A stretch of DNA of 64,000 nt from Magnetovibrio sp. GTDB lineage: Bacteria; Pseudomonadota; Alphaproteobacteria; Rhodospirillales; Casp-alpha2. The first letter of the stretch is position 1. The number at the start of each line of letters is the position of its first letter. The position numbers and the translations under genes were made by a program. The stretch spans positions 36,396-100,395 of the forward strand of contig PBKU01000022.1 of NCBI GenBank assembly GCA_002722175.1. Direction: 5' to 3'. Shown here piece after piece: positions 1 to 8,755 of this stretch. The notes under the pieces were generated by a model. The model was not told the origin of the DNA, did not search any database, and saw only the letters and a program-made list of their open reading frames with translations.

Positions 1-1312
1 CAACAATCTGCAGCCCGACGGGGTGTCCATCGGCATCAAAGCCACAAGGTACACTGGCAGCCGGTTGGCGTGTAAGATTAAAAGGGTATGAAAAAGGAGC
101 CCATTCCGTCCATCTTTCCTGGTTTTTGGGCTCAGGAACATCCTGGCCGGCTAAAAATGGCGGAATCGGAACGGTTGGGGTGATTAACAGGTCAAATGTT
201 TCATGGAACTTTCCCATTAACTGTCCCAATGACTCACGATTTCTGTTCGCTTCGAGATATTCTGTCAGTGTTACTTTTTTCCCCAGTTCTACGACGGTGA
301 CTAACCCTTGATCCATTCGCTTCTTTTCTTCAGGGGTAAAATGTTTGAGGGTTTGATAAATTCCTGAAAAGCCAAGCTTTTCAAAGGTATCGCGTGTATC
401 ACTAAAACCCGGGTCTACTGTTTCAACGTGGGCTCCCAGTTCACTGAAAAGCTTCATTCCGTTTTTTACGACTTTAGCAACGGACTTTCCTACCTGCACA
501 AAGCCCAGATCAGGACTAAATGCAATTTTTTTTCCTTTAAGATCAGGCCCAAGATTTTCCCTGTAGTCCACATTCAGATAGGGAAGCGCATACCAGTCAC
601 GTATGTCAGGTTTTGAAAGGGCAGTTAATACTAGAGCTGCATCTTCCACTGATCGGGTAATAGGCCCGACATGTGCCATCGTGCCGAAGGCGCCAACTGG
701 GAATTGGGGGACTCTGCCAAAAGTAGGTTTAAATCCAAAAACGCCTGTAAATGCTGCAGGAACCCGGATGGATCCTCCGCCATCTGTTCCAATAGCGATT
801 GGTCCCATTCCTGACGCGACGGCGACCGAGGCGCCACCACAGCTTCCGCCAGGCGTTAGGTCGAGATTCCAAGGGTTGCGGGTTATACCTGTTAACGGGC
901 TATCGGTCACGGTTTTCCAGTGAAATTCAGAGGTGTTTGTTTTCCCTATTAGAACAGCCCCCTCTTCTCGAAGTCTTGCGACCGCCGGAGCATCTTCGTT
1001 GAATTCACTTTTGTTTGTTGTCAACAGGGAGCCCCAACGTGTCGACCAGTGTTTTGTTGAGAAAACGTCCTTGACCGAAACAGGAACACCGTCAAGAATT
1101 CCGAGTGGTTCGCCTTTATGCCATCGAGATTCTGACTTCCGCGCTTCTGATAAGGCCATGCTTTCATCTACAAGACGAAATGCATTCAGGGATCGATCGT
1201 GTGTAGAAACTTTTTTAAAAACAGCACGGATGACTTCAACTGGTGAAGTATTTTTTGCTTGATACGCGGATAATAAAGCGCATGCAGATATTTCAGTGAG
1301 GTCGTTTAACAT
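1..1312 (-). CDS. Amidase signature family enzyme (C-terminus beyond window)
   Basis: Hydrolyses a C-N amide bond, probably in the cytoplasm. About 437 residues are visible and the frame runs off the left edge, so the C-terminus is missing. The Lys/cis-Ser/Ser triad is present: Lys81 in VSVKD, Ser157 in PGGSCGG and nucleophile Ser181 in GTDGGGSIR. The usual GGSSGG core has Cys at its second Ser position, which is not a triad residue. The ATG at 1312 gives MLNDLTEIS, a normal GatA-like N-terminus; its ribosome site is weak. The gene is divergent from the LysR gene, and the nitrilase and ABC importer beyond suggest an amide or nitrile as the natural substrate. The substrate cannot be read from sequence; a GatA role is unlikely because gatB and gatC are not beside it. 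Confidence 0.9.
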   Translation of the reverse strand, partial: MLNDLTEISACALLSAYQAKNTSPVEVIRAVFKKVSTHDRSLNAFRLVDESMALSEARKSESRWHKGEPLGILDGVPVSVKDVFSTKHWSTRWGSLLTTNKSEFNEDAPAVARLREEGAVLIGKTNTSEFHWKTVTDSPLTGITRNPWNLDLTPGGSCGGASVAVASGMGPIAIGTDGGGSIRVPAAFTGVFGFKPTFGRVPQFPVGAFGTMAHVGPITRSVEDAALVLTALSKPDIRDWYALPYLNVDYRENLGPDLKGKKIAFSPDLGFVQVGKSVAKVVKNGMKLFSELGAHVETVDPGFSDTRDTFEKLGFSGIYQTLKHFTPEEKKRMDQGLVTVVELGKKVTLTEYLEANRNRESLGQLMGKFHETFDLLITPTVPIPPFLAGQDVPEPKNQERWTEWAPFSYPFNLTRQPAASVPCGFDADGHPVGLQIV

Positions 1313-1828
1313 CTGGTCTATGATTTTGGTTAATTTGCAAGAGTAAGTATATTTTGTTGTATACGTTTGCTATATTAACTTACTTTAATAGATTAACAAA
1401 ACTTTGAAGGAAGTTTCCAAATTAAATTTTTTTATTTTTTCGTCAGTTGCTGCGGGAATATTATCTGCTCACTGCCAATCGCGTCCATTATAGGCGGTCA
1501 CTACTAGGGGACGCAGTTTATTTAGCTATACATTAGAATACGCGGTACTAATTACAATAACAGGCAACTGACTTAGAGTTAAATCATTGCACATTTTATT
1601 TTAATAAAAAGTAAGACTTTGGCAATTGACTGTGCAAAAATACATCATTAGTAATAAATTCAAAAAGTTTTATATGCAAAAATGCAATGTAATTTGACTG
1701 GTAATGTTGTTTTAATCTATGCAATGATTTTTTCAAAAAGCATCATAGGTATAGTTTGTGTTGATCGATTTATAACGATAGGCATCTAATATGAATATTA
1801 CTAAACCTTTTAAAGAAATGACCGAAGG
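1313..1828. promoter_or_regulatory. Divergent control region between amidase and lysR
   Basis: This AT-rich stretch of 516 bases has no credible gene. It holds several TGCA-containing motifs (near 1587, 1634 and 1675-1690) and one copy of a 27-bp element described separately. It must contain the promoters for both divergent genes, but I cannot place -35/-10 boxes with confidence. Confidence 0.5.
1615..1641 (+). promoter_or_regulatory. Candidate LysR operator, copy 1
   Basis: Bases 1626-1641 (TTGACTGTGCAAAAAT) recur exactly, in inverted orientation, at 2824-2839. Extending to 27 bp (1615-1641 against 2824-2850) gives only three mismatches. Inside lies a loose dyad, TTT-x-GCA, 8 bases, TGC-x-AAA, of the kind LysR-type regulators bind. 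It lies about 190 bp before the lysR start and 300 bp before the amidase start. Its role as an operator is inference. Confidence 0.5.
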
Positions 1829-2791
1829 ATGAAACAAAGCAATGAGGCTCTACTGGTTCGCCAGACAGATAATCTTGATGTTATTACAGGGCCGCCAGCA
1901 TATAATTGGAATGATATAACCTACTTTCTGGAGCTTGCCAGGCATGCCAAGCTTGTTGATGTGGCCAAGCGATTAAAGGTTGATCACACTACGGTCAGTC
2001 GGCGTATTCGTGAGCTTGAAAAAGCTTTGGACTGCAAATTGTTTAAAAGGACAAAGTCTGGATTTTTGTTAACTGATGCCGGGTGGCAGATACTAGAGCA
2101 TGCCGAGGCCATGGAAAAAAATGCGATAACCGTATCCCATAAGAAAGGTTTTGAGCATACTCAGGGGGGTGGGGCTGTCAGAGTTGCTACAATGGAGGGT
2201 ATGGGTAGCTTTTACCTTGGCCCAAAGATGGCGAATTTTAAGGAGCAATATCCTGAAATAATACTTGAACTGGTAACATCATCTCGTTGGATAAACTTAT
2301 CTCGCCAGGAAGCCGATATTTTTATCAGTTTTTCAAAACCAGATGAAAAACGGCTTAAGGTAAAAAAAGCTGGAAATTTTCGTATTTCTTTGTTTGCCTC
2401 TCAGGCGTATTTAAATAAGCGGGGCATACCAAGCTCAAAGTCTGATCTAAATAGGCATGACTTTGTCGATTACATTGATGATTTGATTCAGATTCATGCT
2501 GTTCGCTATCTTCATGACATTATCAAGCCGCGTCGAGTGGTTTTCCGTTCAAGTAGCCAGATTGCCCAGTATAGCAGTGTTGCAAAGGGGCTTGGCATTG
2601 CTGCGTTGCCAACATTCGTTGCGGCCCAAAACACTGATTTAGTGCCAATCCTTCCGGAATTATCTACGTCACGTGAAATCTGGTTGTCTGTTCACCAGGA
2701 TTTGGATCATGTGCCACGTATTGGTCTGGTAATTGGCTTTTTTATGTCTGAAATAAAAAAAGACACTAGTCTGCTATTGTCCAAGTCTTAA
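1829..2791 (+). CDS. LysR-family transcriptional regulator
   Basis: A 320-residue regulator. The winged helix-turn-helix lies at about residues 25-85 and includes AKRLKVDHTTVSRRIREL; a type 2 periplasmic-binding-like effector domain follows from about 110. The first 20 residues are an extension over most LysR proteins, so a slightly later start is possible; the GAAGG before the ATG is very close to it. The gene sits between the divergent amidase and the ABC operon, and the same 27-bp motif lies before lysR and before the operon. It is probably the local regulator of amide/nitrile use and of itself. The inducer is unknown. Confidence 0.9.
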   Translation: MKQSNEALLVRQTDNLDVITGPPAYNWNDITYFLELARHAKLVDVAKRLKVDHTTVSRRIRELEKALDCKLFKRTKSGFLLTDAGWQILEHAEAMEKNAITVSHKKGFEHTQGGGAVRVATMEGMGSFYLGPKMANFKEQYPEIILELVTSSRWINLSRQEADIFISFSKPDEKRLKVKKAGNFRISLFASQAYLNKRGIPSSKSDLNRHDFVDYIDDLIQIHAVRYLHDIIKPRRVVFRSSSQIAQYSSVAKGLGIAALPTFVAAQNTDLVPILPELSTSREIWLSVHQDLDHVPRIGLVIGFFMSEIKKDTSLLLSKS

Positions 2792-2823
2792 TCGTTGAAG
2801 GTACAGGGAATAGCTAGGCTTGG

Positions 2824-2850
2824 ATTTTTGCACAGTCAACTGCTAAAATC
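2824..2850 (-). promoter_or_regulatory. Candidate LysR operator, copy 2, upstream of ABC operon
   Basis: This is the inverted partner of the element at 1615-1641, with 24 of 27 bases matching and the first 16 (2824-2839) identical. It starts 32 bp after the lysR stop and lies about 120-145 bp before the first transporter gene. Further TGTGCRAT-like words follow at 2860-2880. The placement fits an activator site for the transporter promoter. Confidence 0.5.
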
Positions 2851-2971
2851 TGACTTTTTATGTGCAATTAAATGTGCGATAATTTAGCTGCTTTTAGTGA
2901 GCATAGGAAGTTAAATGGCTGGAACGTAAGTGTAATACAGTTTCACGTGGGCATAATATCGGGAGGAGTTA

Positions 2972-3829
2972 ATGGAACTCGTTATCCTTTTGGCGATGAA
3001 TGGTCTCTTTTGGGGCCTTATTGTGGCCTTGATAGCGTTAGGACTATCGATAATCTTCGGCCTTTTGGATATAATTAACGTTGCCCATGGCGATTTCTTT
3101 ATGGTTGGTGCTGTCCTAGCATGGACAATTATCCAACACGTCGATAACTTCTGGCTGGCCTTTTTTATTGTCCCTTTGGTTGGCCTATTGTTAGGCGCAG
3201 TGGTCGAGCGCATCGTAATGAGGCCTATAGAAAATTCAGCTTCATTATCAATCGTAGCAGCGTTTGGACTTTCGCTTATTATTCAGGAAAGTGTTCGGGC
3301 AACCTTTGGAGCAACCCCAAAGCGTATTCTTGATCCAATCGGAGTCACTGTTCCTTTTTTCGATACCAGCTATGATGTCTATCGATTTGTCGCTGCGTTC
3401 ATATCTGTAGTTGCGATCGGCGCATTCTTTTTGTTTCTTCACAAAACCAAGTTCGGGACATGGATGCGCGCTGTCCGACAGAATCGTGAAATGGCTGTTG
3501 CAATGGGTGTCCCATCGAATATTGTTTTTATGGTGACGTTTGGGCTTGGTACCGGCCTGGCAATGCTAGGGGGCGTTGTGGCAGCGCCGATAACATCAGT
3601 GGAATTTCGTCTTGGTCTTGACGTGCTTCCAATATGTTTTATCGCTGTCATTATAGGTGGTCTTGGTAATTTGCCCGGAACGGCTGCTGCTGCTGTATTG
3701 CTATGCTTTATGGAAGGTGTGGTTACTAGCTTTACAGAACCTACGACTGCCCGGATCGTGTCCCTGGTTTTGATGAGTGTTGTACTCCTCCTCCGGCCCG
3801 AAGGTATTTTTGCAGAGAGAAAAAGATAA
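2972..3829 (+). CDS. Branched-chain/amide-type ABC transporter permease (LivH family)
   Basis: A 285-residue inner-membrane permease with about eight hydrophobic segments. It has the LivH-type N-terminus (NGLFWGLIVALIALGLSIIFG) and the cytoplasmic loop with TKFGTWMRAVRQN that contacts the ATPases. GGGAGGAG lies 5-12 bases before the ATG, so the start is secure. It is the first of six transporter genes that overlap or nearly touch. The substrate-binding protein resembles amide/urea binders, so the operon more likely imports an amide, urea-like or nitrile compound than a branched-chain amino acid. Confidence 0.92.
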   Translation: MELVILLAMNGLFWGLIVALIALGLSIIFGLLDIINVAHGDFFMVGAVLAWTIIQHVDNFWLAFFIVPLVGLLLGAVVERIVMRPIENSASLSIVAAFGLSLIIQESVRATFGATPKRILDPIGVTVPFFDTSYDVYRFVAAFISVVAIGAFFLFLHKTKFGTWMRAVRQNREMAVAMGVPSNIVFMVTFGLGTGLAMLGGVVAAPITSVEFRLGLDVLPICFIAVIIGGLGNLPGTAAAAVLLCFMEGVVTSFTEPTTARIVSLVLMSVVLLLRPEGIFAERKR

Positions 3830-4818
3830 TGAATTCCCGACATAGTAATTTCTCTTTTTGTAGTTTTACGTCGCTTTTCTTTAGGTATGGATACATCCTA
3901 GTCGCTTCTCTGTTAGTGCTTTTGCCTCTGCAGCTTGCTGACTATCAACAGATTTTTGTAGCTGAAATATTTATATGGGGCCTGTTTGCTTTATCTTTTT
4001 CCCTTGTTTATGGGTATGGTGGGATGCTTTCCTTTGCGCAGGCAGTTTTCTTTGGTTTTGGCTGTTGGGGCTTTAACGTCGGAACATTCTATTTTGATTT
4101 CAGTATATGGGGGAGCCTGGTTTGCGCATTTCTTGCGGCAACAGTGTTTGCCGTCCCGATTGGCTTTTTTGCGACACGGGTCCGGCAACACCATTTTTTG
4201 ATAGTTACGGTCATTGTTTCAGTCTTGGTTGTTATGATTTTGGCCTCAGGGCACTACCGGTGGATTGCGGGCCCCTATGTTACCCGATCCCTGCCTTCCG
4301 CCCCGGAAATTCCCTTTGGATTTTTTAGCTTGAGCTACGCAAATGAACTGGTTGCCTATTATTTTACTGCAACAATGGTGAGTTTAGGCGTTTTTCTTGC
4401 TTATCGATTGATCAGCTCTCCCTTTGGAAAGTCCCTGTTAGCTTTAAAAGATAATGCAATGAGAGCGCAACTGGTTGGCTTGAACGTGAATTTTTTGCGG
4501 TGGATGATGTTTGTTGCGGCTGCTGGTATAGCGGGTTATTCAGGGGCTTTGTATGCGTTGCTGGCACGATATACAAATTTGGAATTTTTCCACTGGACTT
4601 ATTCGGGAAAGGCAGTGATCTGGTCGGTTATCGGAGGTGTGCAGTCAATTTTTGGACCATTTTTGGGTACAGCTTTTTATATGATAACCAATGAATATCT
4701 GTCTCGCTATTTTGAACAGTTTATTGTTCTTTTTGGGGTTTTAATGCTGATTATCCTTCGATTTGCACCTGATGGAATTTGGGGAATAGCGACCCGTTTT
4801 TTTCGATTGAGAGGCTGA
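3829..4818 (+). CDS. ABC transporter permease, LivM family, first copy
   Basis: A 329-residue multi-spanning permease. It carries the LivM landmarks: YGYGGMLSFAQAVFFGFG near residue 65, the loop SPFGKSLLALKDNAMRAQLVGLN near 200, and APDGIWG at the end. Its ATG overlaps the stop of the LivH gene (TAATG), indicating coupled translation. A second LivM-like gene follows directly, which is unusual because these transporters normally have one LivH and one LivM. Confidence 0.9.
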   Translation: MNSRHSNFSFCSFTSLFFRYGYILVASLLVLLPLQLADYQQIFVAEIFIWGLFALSFSLVYGYGGMLSFAQAVFFGFGCWGFNVGTFYFDFSIWGSLVCAFLAATVFAVPIGFFATRVRQHHFLIVTVIVSVLVVMILASGHYRWIAGPYVTRSLPSAPEIPFGFFSLSYANELVAYYFTATMVSLGVFLAYRLISSPFGKSLLALKDNAMRAQLVGLNVNFLRWMMFVAAAGIAGYSGALYALLARYTNLEFFHWTYSGKAVIWSVIGGVQSIFGPFLGTAFYMITNEYLSRYFEQFIVLFGVLMLIILRFAPDGIWGIATRFFRLRG

Positions 4819-4820
4819 AC

Positions 4821-5861
4821 ATGAGGTTATTAAATTTCAAAAAACTGTCCTCTCTTGATCTAGTTGGTGTGGGTCTATTGATATTTCTTCTCCTAGTTCC
4901 TTACGTTGTACCTGTCGTTTTAAACGATTTCTGGGTCAACATCATAGCCGAGCTCATGATCTGGAGCTTGTTTGCGGCGAGCGTAAATCTTCTTTTTGGC
5001 TATACGGGGTTATTGTCGTTCGGTCAGGCGCTGTACTTTGGTATGGGTGCGTACGGTGTGGCCTTTGGATTTGAGTACTTTGACCTGTCTTTCTGGCCTG
5101 CGTTTCTCCTAGGCGTGAGCCTCGGTACATTGTTTGCTGCTTTTGCCGGTATCTTTGCCGTGCGCTTAACGTGGCATTACTTTGCAATCATTACGGTGGT
5201 TTTTTCCCTTATTTTTTATTTTCTGGCTGTCGGCACAAAAGAGTTGACGGGGGGTGACGATGGCCTGCCAATTTCAGTTCCACCTGTCCTGAAATTTGGC
5301 CAGTTTGAATTGTCCTTATTCGATCTGACTTTTCAATATTATTTCATAATGGTCATTGTTGGCCTTGCGTTTTACATGAAATGGAGAGTCTTGGAAAGTC
5401 CTCTTGGCCGGGCTTTTGTTGCGATAAGGGAAAACGATAAACGTGCAAGCTTAATCGGCTTGAATGCATATAAAATTCGTTATCTTTCATTTGTATTGTC
5501 TGGTCTGCTGGCAAGCTTATCCGGGGTGCTCTTTTGTTTGTTTTCCCGCTACGCTACGGCTCAAAATTTGTTTTGGACAGTCTCAGGTGAAGGGGTAGTA
5601 TGGATGATTGTTGGAGGTGCTGGTACATTATTTGGCCCTGCTGTAGGTGCTGCTCTATTAATCGTGCTCCGTGAGGAATTATCGATGTACTGGGAGCACT
5701 ATCTGTTAATTGTGGGTGTCATTGTAATTGTCGTGGTTACATTTGCACCCCATGGGATTATGGGGTTGATAAAAGATTTGCTAGGAAGTCGTAATTCAAA
5801 GTTAACTGGATCGGATAACGGTGAGTTGTTGGAAAAGCAGGGAGGCACTGGTAATGAGTGA
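4821..5861 (+). CDS. ABC transporter permease, LivM family, second copy
   Basis: A 346-residue permease clearly related to the preceding gene: YTGLLSFGQALYFGMG near residue 60, SPLGRAFVAIRENDKRASLIGLN near 195 and APHGIMG near the C-terminus. I start it at the ATG at 4821 (MRLLNFKK), two bases after the previous stop and behind GAGAGGC, rather than at an in-frame ATG 42 bases upstream inside the preceding gene. It probably forms the membrane channel with LivH or with the first LivM copy. The C-terminal tail is longer than in the first copy and overlaps the ATPase start. Confidence 0.88.
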   Translation: MRLLNFKKLSSLDLVGVGLLIFLLLVPYVVPVVLNDFWVNIIAELMIWSLFAASVNLLFGYTGLLSFGQALYFGMGAYGVAFGFEYFDLSFWPAFLLGVSLGTLFAAFAGIFAVRLTWHYFAIITVVFSLIFYFLAVGTKELTGGDDGLPISVPPVLKFGQFELSLFDLTFQYYFIMVIVGLAFYMKWRVLESPLGRAFVAIRENDKRASLIGLNAYKIRYLSFVLSGLLASLSGVLFCLFSRYATAQNLFWTVSGEGVVWMIVGGAGTLFGPAVGAALLIVLREELSMYWEHYLLIVGVIVIVVVTFAPHGIMGLIKDLLGSRNSKLTGSDNGELLEKQGGTGNE

Positions 5862-6612
5862 GCCGGTTTTAAGTATTTCCGGGCTGACCCGAGCTTTTGG
5901 TGGTCTTGTAGCTGTTGACAATGTCAGCTATGAACTTCCTGGAGGTGATCTTCGCGCTATAATCGGACCCAATGGAGCCGGAAAGACCACTTTGTTCAAT
6001 CTTATTTCTGGAATGCTTGATGCTGACCGGGGCACGATTAAGTTTCGTGGGCAGGATATTTCGGCAAAACCCCCTCATGCAATCAGTCAGATGGGGATCG
6101 CACGAACTCTCCAAATTAAAAGTGTTTTTGAAGGGCTTTCCGTCTATGATAATCTCTGGATTTCTGCGCATGCGCGTACGCAGCGCCTTAGCCCGTTCAG
6201 GGCAGCTAGTTCTTATCTTGATACTTCAAGAATAGTCGAAGAAGCCCTTGAAGAAATTGGAATTTCTAGGTTCCGCGATGAAAAGGCCGGGAATCTTTCA
6301 TATGGAGATATAGCGCTTCTTGAAATCGCAATAGCTCTTTGCATGAAACCCAATCTGCTGCTTCTCGATGAACCGGTTGCTGGCATGAGCCCTGAAGAAA
6401 CTGAAACCGTAGTTACAAAAATCAAGCAGCTCTCAAAACAATTGGATATTGTGCTGATTGAGCATGATATGAGCGTTGTATTCGGGATTGCTGACGTTGT
6501 CACTGTCATGAACAACGGGGCCATATTATGTGAAGGTCCACCGGATGAAATTACAAGAGATGAGCGAGTTCAGGAGGCCTACCTCGGAGTGCCCGAAGAT
6601 GGGGAGAGCTGA
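5854..6612 (+). CDS. ABC transporter ATP-binding protein, LivG family
   Basis: A 252-residue ATPase that powers the importer. Walker A is GPNGAGKT; the signature region reads LSYGDIALLEIA, a weaker form of LSGGQ; Walker B is LLLLDEPVAGM; the switch His is in IEHDM. LivG-type members carry the same EPVAGM. The ATG at 5854 lies behind GGGAGGC and overlaps the end of the second permease by 8 bases. SYGD in the signature is typical of the LivG/UrtD branch rather than a defect. Confidence 0.92.
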   Translation: MSEPVLSISGLTRAFGGLVAVDNVSYELPGGDLRAIIGPNGAGKTTLFNLISGMLDADRGTIKFRGQDISAKPPHAISQMGIARTLQIKSVFEGLSVYDNLWISAHARTQRLSPFRAASSYLDTSRIVEEALEEIGISRFRDEKAGNLSYGDIALLEIAIALCMKPNLLLLDEPVAGMSPEETETVVTKIKQLSKQLDIVLIEHDMSVVFGIADVVTVMNNGAILCEGPPDEITRDERVQEAYLGVPEDGES

Positions 6613-6614
6613 TC

Positions 6615-7313
6615 ATGCTGAAACTTAAGAATGTTTTTTCAGGTTATGGGAAAAGTCTTGTCCTCCAGGGACTGGACCTTGAAGTGGATACAGGCGAGGC
6701 TGTTGCCCTTCTTGGACGAAACGGCGTTGGGAAGACAACCACCCTTCGGACAATTATGGGCCTTACACCAAGCAAAAGCGGAGAAATTACATTTGAAGGC
6801 CATAACATAAACAACCAGCCGCCGCATACGGTTCCCCGCCAAGGTATAGGGTATGTTCCGCAGGGGCGTCATATTTTTCCAAATCTCTCGGTTATGGATA
6901 ATTTATGTATTGGTCTCAGGAGCGCCCCCACCCAGGCTCAGTTGATACCAGTTTTTGCACGATTTCCTAGGTTGGAAGAAAGATCGCAGCAATTGGGAGG
7001 GACGTTGTCTGGTGGTGAACAGCAGATGCTGGCTATTGCGCGTTGTCTGATTATGGGTCCAAAAATTCTTCTTCTCGATGAACCAACTGAAGGCATTATG
7101 CCAAAACTTGTTGCGGGATTGAGGGACGAAATCAAGGCCATAAATGAAACCGGTGTTTCGGTCTTGTTCGTCGAACAAAATATCCGGGCGGCGCTTGCAG
7201 TGTGTTCCCGTGTTTATATTATGGAAAAAGGCATTGTTTCGTATGAGGGTACTGCTGGAGAATTAAAAAGAAATCCTGAAATAGTAAAAAAACACTTAGG
7301 AGTTTCTTTGTAA
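6615..7313 (+). CDS. ABC transporter ATP-binding protein, LivF family
   Basis: A 232-residue ATPase, the partner of the LivG protein. Walker A is GRNGVGKTT, the signature is LSGGEQQMLAIAR, Walker B is ILLLDEPTEGI, and the switch His is replaced by Gln in FVEQN, as is usual in LivF. It starts two bases after the LivG stop. A short inverted repeat (AAGGC/GCCTT, 7314-7328) follows the stop and may mark a weak 3-prime hairpin before the binding-protein gene. Confidence 0.93.
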   Translation: MLKLKNVFSGYGKSLVLQGLDLEVDTGEAVALLGRNGVGKTTTLRTIMGLTPSKSGEITFEGHNINNQPPHTVPRQGIGYVPQGRHIFPNLSVMDNLCIGLRSAPTQAQLIPVFARFPRLEERSQQLGGTLSGGEQQMLAIARCLIMGPKILLLDEPTEGIMPKLVAGLRDEIKAINETGVSVLFVEQNIRAALAVCSRVYIMEKGIVSYEGTAGELKRNPEIVKKHLGVSL

Positions 7314-7405
7314 AAGGCAGAAAGCCTTAGTTATTAAAATATAACAATAACATCCGTGTTGAACCGGGGTAAAATCTTTCAGTAAAGGGAAAAAGGATAA
7401 ATATT

Positions 7406-8680
7406 ATGGCTAGCACTAGACGAAGTTTTTTAAAAAGTTTTTTAGCAGGCGGTGTATTAGGACAGACGATTAACCTGACATTCGCAAAAAATTTATTTGC
7501 AGGAACCTCTGGAGATCCAATTATTATCGGCCACCAGTGTGAGCTGACCGGTGGAATCTCTTCCTGGGGTTATTGGCTTAACAAGGCAGCTGAAGAAGCC
7601 GTGAAGCATCTTAACAGCAATAACGGAATCGCCGGGCGTCCGGTAAAGCTCGTGACAGAAGATACAGAAACCAATCCGCCAACAGGAGCTCGAAAGTTTC
7701 GGGCGTTGGTTCAGAGACACAAGGCGGATTTCGTGCTCGGGTCAGTTCATTCGGGAGTAAATTTAGCAACAGTGCCCATCGCCAAGGAGTTAAAAACTAT
7801 TTACATTCCCAATGGGATGGCGGCAGAAATGACTGGGAAAAAAGGAAATCGGTATACCTTTCGTGTCGGAAGTGATACATACTCACAGGCTGCTGCTGGT
7901 GCTGAATGGGCAACAAAGAATTTGGGCAACGAATGGACCTTTCTTTTTGCTGATTACGGATGGGGTTGGAGCCATTTCAACGAGCACAAGCCAATTCTTG
8001 AGAAAATTGGTGCCAAGGTAAATCCACCAATAGCAGTTCCACTGGATGCAAAAGATTTACTTCCCTATTTAGCGAAGATCCCAAAGTCGACTACGCAATT
8101 ATATTCAATATTTTTTGGTTCACAGTCGGTGGCTCTGTATACTCAGTCCAAGTCCATGGGGTTAGACAAGGATATGGCGCGTTATTCCGTTTTATGCACC
8201 CATGAAGCAATCTCTCCAAAAGATATCGGAGGGGCGTCAGATGGTGTAAATCTTCTGGAATATCATCCACGTATGCTCAAATATAAAGATACGCCTCACA
8301 ATAGGAAGCTTCGTGATCTCATGGGTGTTGATGAAGCCGATGCCCGGGAAAAGGGGTCGAAACGCATATTGGCCGGCAGCCATTTTTGGCAGGTCTGGGA
8401 AAGTGTATTTTTTATTCAAAAAGCAGTTGAAAAAAGCGGTTGGAAGTCGAAAAAAGATACACCGGACTTCATACAAGCCCTGGAAGGAATGAAAGTCAGT
8501 GAGTCCTTTGAACATCCCCAGGGTGATAAGTATATTCGGGCCAAGGATCATAAAGCTGTAATCAACTTTCATATGAGCAAGGTTGAAAATGGTGAGATCC
8601 ATGTAAAACACCAGATTTCTGCAGGTAGAATCGAGAAATTTTTTCCTGCAAGATACGATTTTACAAAAGAAAGCTTCTAG
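7406..8680 (+). CDS. ABC substrate-binding protein, amide/urea type, Tat-exported
   Basis: A 424-residue periplasmic binding protein of the Leu/Ile/Val-binding superfamily, in the branch that includes short-chain amide and urea binders. The N-terminus carries a twin-arginine signal (STRRSFLKSF, then a hydrophobic stretch), so it is folded before export. The mature part has the family pattern GHQCELTGG and a conserved ASDGVN region. It follows the ATPases after a 92-base gap with an AGGGAAAAAGGA ribosome site. Being last in the transporter set and followed by a strong hairpin fits high, separately tuned expression. The exact ligand is not known. Confidence 0.88.
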   Translation: MASTRRSFLKSFLAGGVLGQTINLTFAKNLFAGTSGDPIIIGHQCELTGGISSWGYWLNKAAEEAVKHLNSNNGIAGRPVKLVTEDTETNPPTGARKFRALVQRHKADFVLGSVHSGVNLATVPIAKELKTIYIPNGMAAEMTGKKGNRYTFRVGSDTYSQAAAGAEWATKNLGNEWTFLFADYGWGWSHFNEHKPILEKIGAKVNPPIAVPLDAKDLLPYLAKIPKSTTQLYSIFFGSQSVALYTQSKSMGLDKDMARYSVLCTHEAISPKDIGGASDGVNLLEYHPRMLKYKDTPHNRKLRDLMGVDEADAREKGSKRILAGSHFWQVWESVFFIQKAVEKSGWKSKKDTPDFIQALEGMKVSESFEHPQGDKYIRAKDHKAVINFHMSKVENGEIHVKHQISAGRIEKFFPARYDFTKESF

Positions 8681-8691
8681 GGCACTTGCAA

Positions 8692-8723
8692 CTCCCCTGG
8701 AAAACTTTTGTTTTCCGGGGGAG
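8692..8723 (+). terminator. Hairpin between binding-protein and nitrilase genes
   Basis: Arms at 8692-8705 and 8710-8723 form a 14-bp stem with one G-U pair and a TTTT loop. It starts 11 bases after the binding-protein stop and is followed by ACTTTCTTTT. It could act as a leaky terminator or a 3-prime stabiliser, lowering nitrilase output relative to the binding protein. It also argues against starting the nitrilase upstream of 8724. Confidence 0.6.
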
Positions 8724-8755
8724 ACTTTCTTTTGTTAATTTTGAGGAGTAAACCT

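Noticed and set aside
603..923. Plus-strand open frame of 106 codons
   Set aside because: It is antisense to the amidase, which has a complete catalytic motif set in this same stretch.
2872..3078. Plus-strand open frame across the transporter start
   Set aside because: Overlaps the LivH-type gene, which has an excellent ribosome site and family signature.
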